Shown in pieces: positions 1-7,854 of a stretch of 64,000 nt of DNA. Each line of letters opens with the position of its first letter. Position 1 is the stretch's first letter. The position numbers and the translations under genes were made by a program. The notes under the pieces were generated by a model that saw nothing but the letters and a program-made list of their open reading frames with translations, was not told the origin of the DNA and made no database searches. Source of the DNA: Glaciecola flavus (GTDB taxonomy: Bacteria; Pseudomonadota; Gammaproteobacteria; Enterobacterales; Alteromonadaceae); the NCBI RefSeq assembly GCF_042646125.1, contig NZ_JBHRSW010000014.1, positions 62,001 through 126,000 of the forward strand, given 5' to 3'.

Positions 1-1
1 C

Positions 2-184
2 GATGCATTTAGAGCGACGTTTCCCATGCAAGATCTGGTTTTCTCAGACTTTACGTCATTTGTGGATACAGCAACAGCGCTACTAGAAAAAGACAGACTA
101 TCCGCACATCAGCTCGCAATGTTAAACATCAACGACAATTTACGCGCCGAAATTCAGCGTCAAAAAATGTGGTTACGCAAATAA
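2..184 (+). CDS. C-terminal end of an unidentified protein
   Basis: An open frame runs in from the left edge and stops with TAA at 182-184, leaving the last 60 residues. The fragment is soluble-looking and helical, ending in a charged stretch rich in Gln, Arg and Lys. Twelve bases separate its stop from the next start, and the AAGGAG ribosome site of that gene begins at the stop codon, so it is almost certainly the upstream member of the same operon. I do not recognise the family; the rest of the gene lies outside the window. Confidence 0.75.
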   Translation, partial: DAFRATFPMQDLVFSDFTSFVDTATALLEKDRLSAHQLAMLNINDNLRAEIQRQKMWLRK

Positions 185-196
185 GGAGACAAGTAA

Positions 197-1087
197 ATGA
201 CAACTATTCAGCTTACCCGCTTAAAAAAAATGAGACCGTTTACCGCTAGATTGTGCCTTCTGAGCTTGCTCGCAAGTGTTACTTATTCATCAAGTATTTT
301 GGCTAGTGACTGGGAGCCTGTTGCAGTCGAATCGTTGATCGAACTGCCAGTAACCTTGATCGAAAAGCGCATTCAACAAGATTTCAATATGTCACCACTT
401 GCCTCCGAGTTGAATGAAATTGAACTGGATATGGCAACAAAAGGAGAAAAGATAAAGTCTTTTCAAAATGTTATTGCAGGGGCTAAAGACAAGGAAATGT
501 TCGATGAAAAAGTTGCACTTGTTAAATTAAAATCTGATTTTTTGGATGCGATGCAATCGGGTCAACAATTACGACAAAACGCTTTGGCGAAAAGAATAGA
601 CTTATATCAAGATGTATTGGAAAAACTCTATTCGCAAGAGAGTACAGAGCAAGCTTCAATGACGTACAAAATCAAACAGCAGCAAGATGCTGCGCGTGCC
701 CGCATGGAAAAAGTGATGGCGCAAGTTGATACTGCCATTGCACAGAGCGGGTTTGCTAACCGTACTCCTTATGCTGACGATTTCGCAAAAAATCTGGCAA
801 AAATTGACCAACTGCGAGAAGCAATCAATGCACACAAAGCAAATTTATCCCCAACTGTCGATGGTGTAGCAGTGTCGACGGAAGAATACGTGCGCCAACT
901 TCTTATGCAGGCGGCGTCAGAGCAGTCTTTACTAGACCAAGAGGGATTGATGTTGAGTTATATGTCGAGGCTAGTCGCTCTTGATGCACAGTCATTGGAA
1001 TACGCGATTAACCTTGAGAATGAAGACGAGGCAGGCAGTGTTAAGCAGTCGACAACGCCAGCAAATTCAGTCGATTTATTTTTATAA
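197..1087 (+). CDS. exported coiled-coil protein, unknown function
   Basis: A protein of 296 residues. Residues about 12-37 look like a signal peptide (basic start, hydrophobic core LCLLSLLASV, then ILAS before DWEP), so it should be periplasmic. Residues about 60-190 are rich in Lys, Glu, Gln and Ala with long helical heptad-like stretches and no recognisable enzyme motif. The ATG at 197 is chosen for the good ribosome site AAGGAG eight bases upstream; an internal Met at residue 12 would also give a signal peptide. It lies second in a tight run of plus-strand genes that includes a MotA/TolQ/ExbB-like membrane protein, so a structural or adaptor role in an envelope complex is plausible. It resembles DUF3450-type periplasmic coiled-coil proteins only in general build; I do not claim membership. 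Confidence 0.7.
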   Translation: MTTIQLTRLKKMRPFTARLCLLSLLASVTYSSSILASDWEPVAVESLIELPVTLIEKRIQQDFNMSPLASELNEIELDMATKGEKIKSFQNVIAGAKDKEMFDEKVALVKLKSDFLDAMQSGQQLRQNALAKRIDLYQDVLEKLYSQESTEQASMTYKIKQQQDAARARMEKVMAQVDTAIAQSGFANRTPYADDFAKNLAKIDQLREAINAHKANLSPTVDGVAVSTEEYVRQLLMQAASEQSLLDQEGLMLSYMSRLVALDAQSLEYAINLENEDEAGSVKQSTTPANSVDLFL

Positions 1088-1110
1088 GCTATCTATTTTT
1101 GGAGAACGCT

Positions 1111-1509
1111 ATGAGACATTTTCTGCAAGTTTTACTTTGTTCTGTATGTTTATTTTCAAGCTTTACCACCTTTGCGGCAGACAAGCTACTTAGTTTAAAA
1201 AACCTAGAGCGCCAGCGCGCGCACCTTATCCAGGATATGTTATCTACTCGCCATGCTCCAGAAGCCAAACAAAAAAGGCTCATACAAGGGCAGCGACAGT
1301 TGATCGATATGGAACGAATGGTGATCCGTGATGAGCGATTAAGTCAACAGAATGAGCAACTGGTACGTCGTGCGTTTTCAGATTTTGAAATGACATTTTT
1401 GGTGCATGCGAGTGCGGAAAAAAACAAACAGCCGATGCAACACTGGTTGGATAGCGTAGGGTTTTCTAGCCAAGCTATTTTGACTGCACAGCCAGGGTTT
1501 AGAAAATGA
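1111..1509 (+). CDS. small exported helical protein, unknown function
   Basis: A protein of 132 residues if started at the ATG at 1111, which has GGAGA seven bases upstream. A TTG twelve bases earlier would add four residues but overlaps that ribosome site. The N-terminus is a clear signal peptide (MRHFLQVLLC then SVCLFSSFTTFAA, cleavage before DKLL). The mature part is charged and helical, with many Arg, Gln and Glu and no Cys pairs or enzyme motifs. It ends in ATGATGA, where its stop overlaps the start of the next gene, so translation of the two is probably coupled. No family recognised. Confidence 0.7.
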   Translation: MRHFLQVLLCSVCLFSSFTTFAADKLLSLKNLERQRAHLIQDMLSTRHAPEAKQKRLIQGQRQLIDMERMVIRDERLSQQNEQLVRRAFSDFEMTFLVHASAEKNKQPMQHWLDSVGFSSQAILTAQPGFRK

Positions 1510-2012
1510 TGACATTTGCAGGCAAGCGTTTCGCCCCTCTGGTAACGAAGGGCTTGTCGACTATGTATTGGCTATTTGGTGGGCTAATTGTTGTTGGTGC
1601 AATGATTAGTTTTGTGGCTGATATGAGTTTGGCAGACATGCTCTTATGGGTAAATCAGCATTTCGGCAAAAGCTTTTCTGTTGCGTATTTAGTTTTGCTT
1701 AGTATTTCGGGGATTGCATTGTTTCATTTACACAAAAATGATAGCGATGTGAATAGAGAATACTGGCGTGAATATGGCCTGCAAGCCGCAAATGGTATAT
1801 CAACCTTAGCGTTAACTTTTACCTTATTAGGTATCAGTTTGGGTATTGGTAGCTTATCAGAACAAACACTAACGCCCGAGAGTATTCAAGGCATTATTGG
1901 TGAATTGACGGCACAGTTTTCGATGGCGTTTATGACAACCGTAGTTGGTTTACCCAGCGCCGCATTGATTCGCGCATGGGTCGCTATTCGGTACACGAAA
2001 CATATGGCGTAA
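1506..2012 (+). CDS. MotA/TolQ/ExbB-like proton-channel family membrane protein
   Basis: An integral membrane protein of 168 residues with hydrophobic segments near 19-40, 58-73, 97-115 and 138-158. The C-terminal half carries the pattern of the MotA/TolQ/ExbB family: a helix LALTFTLLGISLGIG, a polar stretch, then a helix AFMTTVVGLPSAALIRAW. The 'LLGxxxG' and 'AFxTTxxGLP' blocks are what TolQ and ExbB use in their last two helices. Known members form a pentamer around a dimer of ExbD/TolR/MotB and convert proton flow into movement. No ExbD- or MotB-like partner is evident nearby; the two following single-helix proteins are the only candidates. The start overlaps the preceding stop by four bases. 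Family assignment is from visual pattern only. Confidence 0.6.
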   Translation: MMTFAGKRFAPLVTKGLSTMYWLFGGLIVVGAMISFVADMSLADMLLWVNQHFGKSFSVAYLVLLSISGIALFHLHKNDSDVNREYWREYGLQAANGISTLALTFTLLGISLGIGSLSEQTLTPESIQGIIGELTAQFSMAFMTTVVGLPSAALIRAWVAIRYTKHMA

Positions 2013-2114
2013 AAAAAGCTTGCATAGATGCCATAGCAAGGTCTCTATAGCTAATTTAATAGGTACCTCAGCTTTAAAGCGATTAAAAGCGCAGCTTGAT
2101 TTAGGAGAAGAAAG

Positions 2115-2747
2115 ATGATGAATGCAAAAGTGTTATTTTTTGTGGTGGTACTATCTGCTGGCTTGTACTTAGCGAGCAAGTCATTATTTACAGAGAGGAT
2201 GACAGCAAGGTTCACTGACGTAAGCCCTTGGGGCAATCGAGTAGAAAAAAACGTGTCACAAGATAGCCACAATAGCCAAGATCTTAAATTCATGTTAACT
2301 CAAGTGGAGGCAAAACTTGAGATCTTGAATACAGATAATCAGGCGCTAAAGCAAGACATTGAGAGTTTAAAAACAAGCTTAGCGGTGCTCAGAAAAACCA
2401 AAGCATACAAACCCAGCAACAGTGATTCACAAGATGCTGTATACGGTGAACAGCCTAGTTTAGCTAAGCTGAGTCATGAGCTTAAAGAGAATAGCCATAA
2501 GCTTACAGAGAATAGCCATAAGCTTACAGAGAATAGTGCGCTTACCGCTACGGACGCACTTAAAACAAATACCGAAACGAAAATAGAGGACGGCAGTAAT
2601 ACGATTGTCGCGCCAGAAGCATCGGCTATTACAGTCAATAACAATACAGATGAAGATGACAGGGCAAAACGTTTGCAACAACTGGCGCAGCTTCGAGATT
2701 TGTCGACCAAGCGTCAACTAGCGGCAATCTCTATCGTGTCTCAGTAA
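2115..2747 (+). CDS. single-helix membrane protein with coiled coil and heptad repeats
   Basis: A protein of 210 residues. Residues 5-21 form one hydrophobic helix with few charges before it, so it is an anchored or uncleaved exported protein. Residues about 55-95 look like a coiled coil, and residues 120-141 contain three nearly identical seven-residue units (SHELKEN, SHKLTEN, SHKLTEN). A low-complexity Thr/Ala/Asn stretch and a charged helical tail follow. The start has a strong ribosome site (GGAGAAGAAAG before ATGATG). A gap of about 100 bases separates it from the channel-like gene, without an obvious terminator. A single-helix partner for the MotA/TolQ-like subunit is possible, but the membrane Asp typical of ExbD/MotB is not seen here. 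Confidence 0.65.
   Translation: MMNAKVLFFVVVLSAGLYLASKSLFTERMTARFTDVSPWGNRVEKNVSQDSHNSQDLKFMLTQVEAKLEILNTDNQALKQDIESLKTSLAVLRKTKAYKPSNSDSQDAVYGEQPSLAKLSHELKENSHKLTENSHKLTENSALTATDALKTNTETKIEDGSNTIVAPEASAITVNNNTDEDDRAKRLQQLAQLRDLSTKRQLAAISIVSQ
2466..2536 (+). repeat. 21-bp tandem repeat inside a coding region
   Basis: Two exact 21-bp units lie at 2487-2507 and 2508-2528, with a diverged unit just upstream and the first eight bases of a further unit after. The unit is exactly seven codons, so copy-number change keeps the reading frame and lengthens a heptad in the protein. Confidence 0.85.
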
Positions 2748-2759
2748 TGCGCAAACTCG

Positions 2760-3647
2760 ATGTTAATTGATAGGCTGGATGGCAAAAATGACAAGGTATG
2801 GTGGATGCTGAGCACCGCTGTTGTTATTGTTGTGCTTATTCTTGACTCATTCTTTGTCGAGCCAAACTTACATCATCCTATTCATGAAGACCCGATTCAT
2901 AAAGACAAGATAGAACACGAGGAAAACACACAGTCTTTAAAGAATACAGAGCAACATGAAAAGGCGACTGACTCTACAAGAGAGCCGCAGGCATTACACA
3001 CAGAATGGGTAGCAGTGGCTATGCCCCCTTTGCCTGCAAGCAGCCAAAGTGTCGTTACCCGTATTGCCGGACAGCAAGCCGTTGATAACGAGATTTTGTC
3101 CCCAAGTGTAGTTGCAAAGCATGATCAAACGCCGATTCAAACTGAGCAACTAAAGAAGGCTTCAGCCCTAAATAATGACGCGTTAGCACATAACTACATG
3201 GCATCAATCTCGAAATTGAGCAAGAAGGGTTTTCAAATCAGAATGCCAAATTCAGCCTATGAACGAAAAAAAATTGGCAAATTTTTATATCAATGTGTGG
3301 GGGTTAAGCTCGCCAGTATAGAGCGCACACATGGTCAATCTGGTCTTGCTTATTTGGCAGAGCAACAACACAATCCAAGTAATGTTTTACGTAAAATTCA
3401 AGGGTATATATTTGACAATGAACGAGACTTACGCAAAATTTATGTAAGCAAAGGAGATTTAGTACGCGTCTATCCAGCTTGGTTTGATCTGGCACTTAGC
3501 CGTCACATTGCTCAAAACTTAGCAGGAGAGCCACTTACTGCCTTTTCAGCAGAGTATATTCTAGACAAGGGCTTATTACAGTTACGGGCTATATGGCTGA
3601 ACAATAAAAAACTCGCTCAAATTTGGACACTTGCTAGGGCCTGTTGA
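2760..3647 (+). CDS. single-helix membrane protein with unknown C-terminal domain; 3' end altered by an insertion
   Basis: A protein of 295 residues. Residues 13-32 are one transmembrane helix (WWMLSTAVVIVVLILD) with an Asp near its outer end. A His/Glu-rich, probably disordered linker runs to about residue 150, and a compact C-terminal domain of about 145 residues follows with a Cys at both ends. I recognise no family. Its last codons and TGA come from the left end of repeat element A (3634-3902). If the element is removed, leaving one CTAG, the frame reads on into SQYELGCV and stops at TAG 3925-3927, overlapping the ATG of the next gene at 3918. The present protein ends in RAC instead, so it is probably still nearly full length. 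Confidence 0.7.
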   Translation: MLIDRLDGKNDKVWWMLSTAVVIVVLILDSFFVEPNLHHPIHEDPIHKDKIEHEENTQSLKNTEQHEKATDSTREPQALHTEWVAVAMPPLPASSQSVVTRIAGQQAVDNEILSPSVVAKHDQTPIQTEQLKKASALNNDALAHNYMASISKLSKKGFQIRMPNSAYERKKIGKFLYQCVGVKLASIERTHGQSGLAYLAEQQHNPSNVLRKIQGYIFDNERDLRKIYVSKGDLVRVYPAWFDLALSRHIAQNLAGEPLTAFSAEYILDKGLLQLRAIWLNNKKLAQIWTLARAC

Positions 3648-3902
3648 CCTTTGGTGTACAAGTTTTGTTCAATTATAGTCTGTCTGATCGCGGCGCAGAC
3701 TTGCAGGCCTAATGGGTTAAGTCAAAAGGCTGCAACAAGGAGCAGATAGACTAGAATTGAACCCTTCTGGGCAGGGCTTGTGCTTCATTTCTACTGCTTT
3801 ATCGCTCCTTGATGTAGAACAACTACACGACAGTCGCTCTGCATTGTATAAATGAAGCACAAACCGCTCCAAAATTGTGCACCAAAGGTCAACAGACCCT
3901 AG
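3634..3902. mobile_element. MITE-like inverted-repeat element (family A), 269 bp
   Basis: The ends are imperfect inverted repeats of about 26-28 bases: the left starts ctagggcctgttgacctttg, and the right, read on the other strand, starts ctagggtctgttgacctttg. Both end in CTAG, consistent with a short target duplication. Inside are further paired arms (3670-3684 with 3747-3761; 3775-3790 with 3850-3865) and small hairpins (gtctg/cagac at 3681-3699, tgtag/ctaca near 3822). There is no open reading frame of useful size, so it is non-autonomous. A collapsed copy of the same ends lies at 36033-36066. The transposase that would move it is not in the window. Confidence 0.8.
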
Positions 3903-3917
3903 TCAATACGAGTTAGG

Positions 3918-4388
3918 ATGTGTATAGCGCATTTGTCGCCAATCAATGAGTTAAAGGATAGTGTAGTGGATCAACGATTTCGTCGTGCAATCATCATCGC
4001 TTTTTTGCTGTTTTTTAGTTCGGCTTTGAGTTTACCTATTATTGCTTCAGAGCGATTGAGTGAAGACCAGCGATCAGCTATGTCGGGGACTAATCCAGTG
4101 CGTATAATATTGAGGGGGTTCAGCGCACAAGATATCAAAAGTATCGAGTCATTTTTAGTTCACCACAGTGCACATCAACATCATGCAGTGTTCGTGCGTT
4201 CATCGGCTGAAAGTGAGCTACATGTTGTCTTTGCCTCGGACCGAGATACCTTGCTATTTTTTATGGCTAAGATTCTTGCCAACTTACGTATTCATTTTCA
4301 TCGTGCTGTCAATGACGAAAAGGTGATCTACACCCTTTTGCAGCGAGAAAAAGAGACAGCAGGCAAAATACCGCAGGGCGTATGGTAG
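3918..4388 (+). CDS. small membrane-anchored or exported protein, unknown function
   Basis: A protein of 156 residues with one hydrophobic segment at about 22-43 (IIIAFLLFFSSALSLPIIAS), either a signal peptide with a long basic front or an anchor. The mature part is about 110 residues, with a His-rich stretch (HHSAHQHH) near residue 75. Before element A inserted, its ATG would have overlapped the stop of the preceding gene by ten bases, which argues that it belongs to the same operon and once depended on translational coupling. It now sits 15 bases after the element. The GTG or ATG codons further in would give a shorter product. No family recognised. Confidence 0.6.
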   Translation: MCIAHLSPINELKDSVVDQRFRRAIIIAFLLFFSSALSLPIIASERLSEDQRSAMSGTNPVRIILRGFSAQDIKSIESFLVHHSAHQHHAVFVRSSAESELHVVFASDRDTLLFFMAKILANLRIHFHRAVNDEKVIYTLLQREKETAGKIPQGVW

Positions 4389-4431
4389 AGGACGCCAAGA
4401 AAATATGGCGATACGCAGAGACATACATGTC

Positions 4432-5121
4432 CTAGAGCAAACCGTAAAGGAGTATAAGCACTACTAGTACAGGTTGGTGGAGTAAATAAATCATTAAACT
4501 ATGTTGCCCCGGCCACACAAAGTACTTGGCGTTCTTATTGTTTTTAATAAATCCTAAAGGATCGTTTTTTAACCATTGACTGTACCCCAAGCATACACCC
4601 AGTAACACCATGCCGAACCACGGAAAGAATGCGACGTAATCATTTGTGTAGCTGGGTAAGTTGTCAAATAGTAGATGAAAGGGCCATCGCGTAGGAACCA
4701 GTTGAAATGCACCAACGGCAATAACCAAGGTGCCAAGAAGTGCACTCACTCGCGGATACCTTACAAAGGGCAGTGCCAGTACACTTGAGAGCGCTAAAAA
4801 ATGTAGTACACCGAAAAATATCCAGTTTTCTCTGATGAAATAATAACTGCCGACGGATATAACTAGTGCACCAGCAGCGATTTGACTTGTTCGCACAATA
4901 AACTTGCGCCAATGTATTTGCTCTGAATATGCAAGCGACAAAGATACGCCGAGACACAAAAAAAACAGGCTCACGATAAGCCAGCGAAACTGCTGCCAAA
5001 CGCCACCATCGGGCACATCCCAGCTGACGTAGCCAAACATTTTCAAGTCATAACAAAAATGAAAAACAACCATTAATAAAATGGCGAGCGAGCGCGCAAG
5101 GTCGATCGTGACTATTCTCAT
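4432..5121 (-). CDS. DUF1624 multi-helix membrane protein (heparan-alpha-glucosaminide acetyltransferase-like)
   Basis: An integral membrane protein of 229 residues with about seven hydrophobic segments. It begins RIVTIDLARSLAILLMVVFH, the opening typical of DUF1624 / heparan-alpha-glucosaminide N-acetyltransferase-like proteins, where the early Asp-Arg and the following FHFCYDL are conserved. The last helix carries SLMIYLLHQP, also typical (a His-Gln-Pro near the end). Related proteins are thought to transfer acetyl groups across the inner membrane, but no substrate is known for the bacterial branch. It is transcribed towards the preceding gene and away from the H-NOX gene. Confidence 0.75.
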   Translation of the reverse strand: MRIVTIDLARSLAILLMVVFHFCYDLKMFGYVSWDVPDGGVWQQFRWLIVSLFFLCLGVSLSLAYSEQIHWRKFIVRTSQIAAGALVISVGSYYFIRENWIFFGVLHFLALSSVLALPFVRYPRVSALLGTLVIAVGAFQLVPTRWPFHLLFDNLPSYTNDYVAFFPWFGMVLLGVCLGYSQWLKNDPLGFIKNNKNAKYFVWPGQHSLMIYLLHQPVLVVLILLYGLL

Positions 5122-5182
5122 ATTGATACGTGTTTCCTAGAGGTCGAGCGAGGTTCATACCTTTTCCACTATCCTACCGCTA

Positions 5183-5214
5183 CAATTTGCTAAATTGTAT
5201 ATTTAACCTATTAT
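5183..5214 (+). promoter_or_regulatory. candidate promoter and palindromic operator upstream of the H-NOX gene
   Basis: TTGCTA (5187-5192) and TATTAT (5209-5214) are separated by 16 bases, a fair sigma-70 promoter about 90 bases before the H-NOX start. A perfect palindrome acaattt-gct-aaattgt (5183-5199) covers the -35 element, where a repressor would block the promoter. Which protein binds it is unknown. Confidence 0.45.
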
Positions 5215-5302
5215 TTTTTTGGTGATAACTGTTCTAGGGCTTGCAATTCACTAAACAAAGACATCAACAAAATTAAACACCAACGTAAAGAGGGTTAATG
5301 GT

Positions 5303-5848
5303 ATGCAAGGTGCAATATTTACTGCTTTTTCCGATCTTGTGATTGAGCAACAGGGAATGGGTGCTTGGGATGAAATTTTAGACAATGTCCAACCTGCCTC
5401 TGGCGGAATTTACACTAGAGGTCAGCAGTATGACGACAATGAATTATTTGCTTTGGTGGGCGCCTTAGCAGAAAAAACGGGCTTACCCGCCACAGATTTA
5501 GTCAGAGCATTTGGAAAATTTTTGTTCGGAAAATTATACAGCAACATGCCACCAAATATTGAGCATATCAGCGACTTAAAAGAGTTTTTAATTTCCATAG
5601 ACTCAGTTATTCACGTTGAAGTACAGCGTATTCACCCTGACGCATATTTACCCAAGTTTGAATACACTGAAACACCAGAAGGTGATCTCGTGATGTACTA
5701 TGCCTCAAAGCGCAAACTATGCCACGCTGCGGAGGGATTGATTTTAGGGGCTGCAGAACAGTTTCAACGAAAGGTCACTATTTCTCACCCAGAATGTATG
5801 CATCAAGGTGATGAAAGGTGTAAGTTGATCATCAGCATCGAGGATTGA
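5303..5848 (+). CDS. H-NOX heme nitric-oxide sensor protein
   Basis: A protein of 181 residues, the normal length for a stand-alone H-NOX. His104 in SVIHVEVQRIHPDAY is the expected heme ligand, and Tyr133-x-Ser135-x-Arg137 (YYASKR) is the motif that holds the heme propionates. Cys140, His162, Cys165 and Cys173 match the structural zinc site of Shewanella-type H-NOX proteins. No distal-pocket Tyr marking an oxygen binder was recognised, so NO selectivity is likely. In this family NO binding modulates a partner histidine kinase, and here the kinase gene follows three bases after the stop. The start has AGAGGG upstream. Cytosolic. Confidence 0.95.
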   Translation: MQGAIFTAFSDLVIEQQGMGAWDEILDNVQPASGGIYTRGQQYDDNELFALVGALAEKTGLPATDLVRAFGKFLFGKLYSNMPPNIEHISDLKEFLISIDSVIHVEVQRIHPDAYLPKFEYTETPEGDLVMYYASKRKLCHAAEGLILGAAEQFQRKVTISHPECMHQGDERCKLIISIED

Positions 5849-5851
5849 GTT

Positions 5852-6781
5852 TTGGGTGACGCAGTAAACTATGCGCGCGCTTACGAACGCGAAAGAAAAG
5901 CGCGCGAAATGGCAGAGCAGTTGTTGGATGATAAATCTCGAGAGTTGTACGCAAATGTCGTCGAGCTGAAAAAAACAGTCGATGTGTTAAAAAGTACACA
6001 AGCACAATTGGTTCAGTCTGAAAAAATGGCGTCGCTTGGCATACTCTCAGCAGGGGTGGCGCACGAAATCAATAATCCAATCGGGTTTTGTCTCAGTAAT
6101 ATCAACACGCTTAGCGAGTATTGCAAGGTGCTTCTGTCTTTGGACTCCGCGTTAATGGGCAATGACAAATCAGCCGAAGCGCGATTGTCTGATTATCAAC
6201 AATTGCGTCGGGCAGAGGATATAGCATTTATTAAAGAAGACACACAAGAGTTATTGGATGACACGATTCACGGTTTAGAGCGAGTGCGCGACATTGTAGC
6301 AAACTTGCGAAAGCTGTCTCACAAAGGCACAGACGAGTTTGAAAAATGCGATATCAATGAGTGTATTCATGATTGCTTAAAAGCGACAGAAAACGAATTG
6401 AAATATAAAATGAAAGTAGAGTTGGTCTTAGGTGAATGCCCTATGATTAATGGCATGCCAAGCGAAATTAACCAAATTTTTATAAACTTGTTTATTAATG
6501 CCTGTCAAGCTTGTGAGCAAAAAGGTATTTTGCGAATTACCAGCTATGTAGCGCAAGACTTTGTGGTGGTCGAGGTGGCCGACAATGGTGTGGGGATCTC
6601 AGATGATAGCTTGAGCAAAATCTTTGATCCTTTTTATACCTCAAAGCCCGTGGGTGTGGGCACTGGCTTAGGCTTGTCTATTTCTCACGGTATTATGGAT
6701 AAGCACAATGGTTCAATATCCGTTCAAAGCGCTGTGGGTAAGGGGACACGGTTTACCCTAAAATTTCCGTTAAGTACCTGA
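5852..6781 (+). CDS. H-NOX-associated sensor histidine kinase
   Basis: A soluble histidine kinase of 309 residues without membrane helices. A coiled-coil N-terminus (about 10-55) leads into the phospho-acceptor box with His71 in AGVAHEINNPIGF. The ATP-binding domain shows an N box (207-218, NQIFINLFINAC), DNGVGIS from Asp244, and GTGLGLS from Gly270. It starts with TTG three bases after the H-NOX stop, so the pair should be made together. In Shewanella and Vibrio the matching kinase HnoK is inhibited by NO-bound H-NOX and feeds several response regulators in c-di-GMP control. No response regulator is next to it here; the target must be elsewhere. Confidence 0.9.
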   Translation: MGDAVNYARAYERERKAREMAEQLLDDKSRELYANVVELKKTVDVLKSTQAQLVQSEKMASLGILSAGVAHEINNPIGFCLSNINTLSEYCKVLLSLDSALMGNDKSAEARLSDYQQLRRAEDIAFIKEDTQELLDDTIHGLERVRDIVANLRKLSHKGTDEFEKCDINECIHDCLKATENELKYKMKVELVLGECPMINGMPSEINQIFINLFINACQACEQKGILRITSYVAQDFVVVEVADNGVGISDDSLSKIFDPFYTSKPVGVGTGLGLSISHGIMDKHNGSISVQSAVGKGTRFTLKFPLST

Positions 6782-6951
6782 AACAGACCAAGCAACTAAC
6801 TGAACTGAGTCGTTTTACTGACCGTGACTTCAATATATCGTCTTTAAAAAGCGCTGTCGACTAAGTGGAGCAGATGAATTACTATGACGATACTGAAACT
6901 CATACGCCTTAGTGCTTTTGGGGGGAGTAAAACCAAAGTGAGAACTCTATA

Positions 6952-7818
6952 TTGCTAAGTTATCAGCACAAATATCATGCCGGTAATCATGCCGATGTAT
7001 TTAAACACCTGGCTTTAATTGCTTTACTTTCAAAATTTAATCGTAAATCTAAACCGTATTTTTACCTCGATACGCATGCTGGAGCGGGGCAGTATGCTTT
7101 GTCTTCTCAAGGTGAACATCAAGATACGTACGCATTTACCCAACTCAGCTTTGAACACGCCTCTGAAGTTTTGCAAGGCTATAAAGCAATAATCGAACAA
7201 TATAAGAATGCAAACAAATACCCGGGTTCACCAGCGCTAGCCATCAGTATGGCTAGAGAGCAGGATAAGTTTCATTTTAATGAGCTAGCGTCAGAGATTT
7301 ATCGAGAGCTTAAGTATTTTGTGCATCGTGCTGGCAGTACCCATCAACGCAATGGTTTTGAGGTCTTAAAGGGGCTTATGCCACCTAAACCAAATCGTGG
7401 CATGGTACTCATCGATCCTCCGTATGAAAATGCAGATGAATACGACGAGGTCTCAAACGCTGTTGAGGATGCGCTTAAAAAATGGCCCAATGGCACCTTT
7501 GCTATTTGGTACCCTGTGCTCTCGTCTACGAGAGTGAACCGAAAAACCAAAGCACTAGAAAAAACGCCTAAGGCAGGGTTGGCCGAGAAGATGTTGCTCA
7601 ATCTATCTCAGCGACTAGAACAACCAATATTAGTAGCGCAGTTTGGTTTCTGCAATGAAGACAGCAATATTGGCATGTATGCCTCCGGCCTTTGTATCGT
7701 TAATCCACCCTATGAATTGGACGAAACACTAAACACTATTTTGATGATCCTTGATAGTGAAGTCTCGGAAAACGGTGCTAAGGGCTCTCGTGTATATTGG
7801 TTAAATGAGCCTAAGTAG
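6952..7818 (+). CDS. rlmJ: 23S rRNA (adenine2030-N6)-methyltransferase RlmJ
   Basis: A protein of 288 residues. RlmJ methylates A2030 of 23S rRNA with S-adenosylmethionine. The N-terminus LSYQHKYHAGNHADVFKH is the family signature, and the catalytic DPPY motif is at residues 155-158. The start is TTG at 6952; the alternative ATGs are far inside the conserved N-terminus, so TTG is required. The 170 bases before it hold no gene. It stands alone, followed 36 bases later by tesB. Confidence 0.95.
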   Translation: MLSYQHKYHAGNHADVFKHLALIALLSKFNRKSKPYFYLDTHAGAGQYALSSQGEHQDTYAFTQLSFEHASEVLQGYKAIIEQYKNANKYPGSPALAISMAREQDKFHFNELASEIYRELKYFVHRAGSTHQRNGFEVLKGLMPPKPNRGMVLIDPPYENADEYDEVSNAVEDALKKWPNGTFAIWYPVLSSTRVNRKTKALEKTPKAGLAEKMLLNLSQRLEQPILVAQFGFCNEDSNIGMYASGLCIVNPPYELDETLNTILMILDSEVSENGAKGSRVYWLNEPK

Positions 7819-7854
7819 TGGCGCGCATAAATATTTAAGGGGATAGACAGTACA

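Noticed and set aside
2460..2717. Minus-strand frames with internal repeats opposite the 2115-2747 gene
   Set aside because: They are mirror images of the plus-strand heptad repeat and have no start signals or conserved content.
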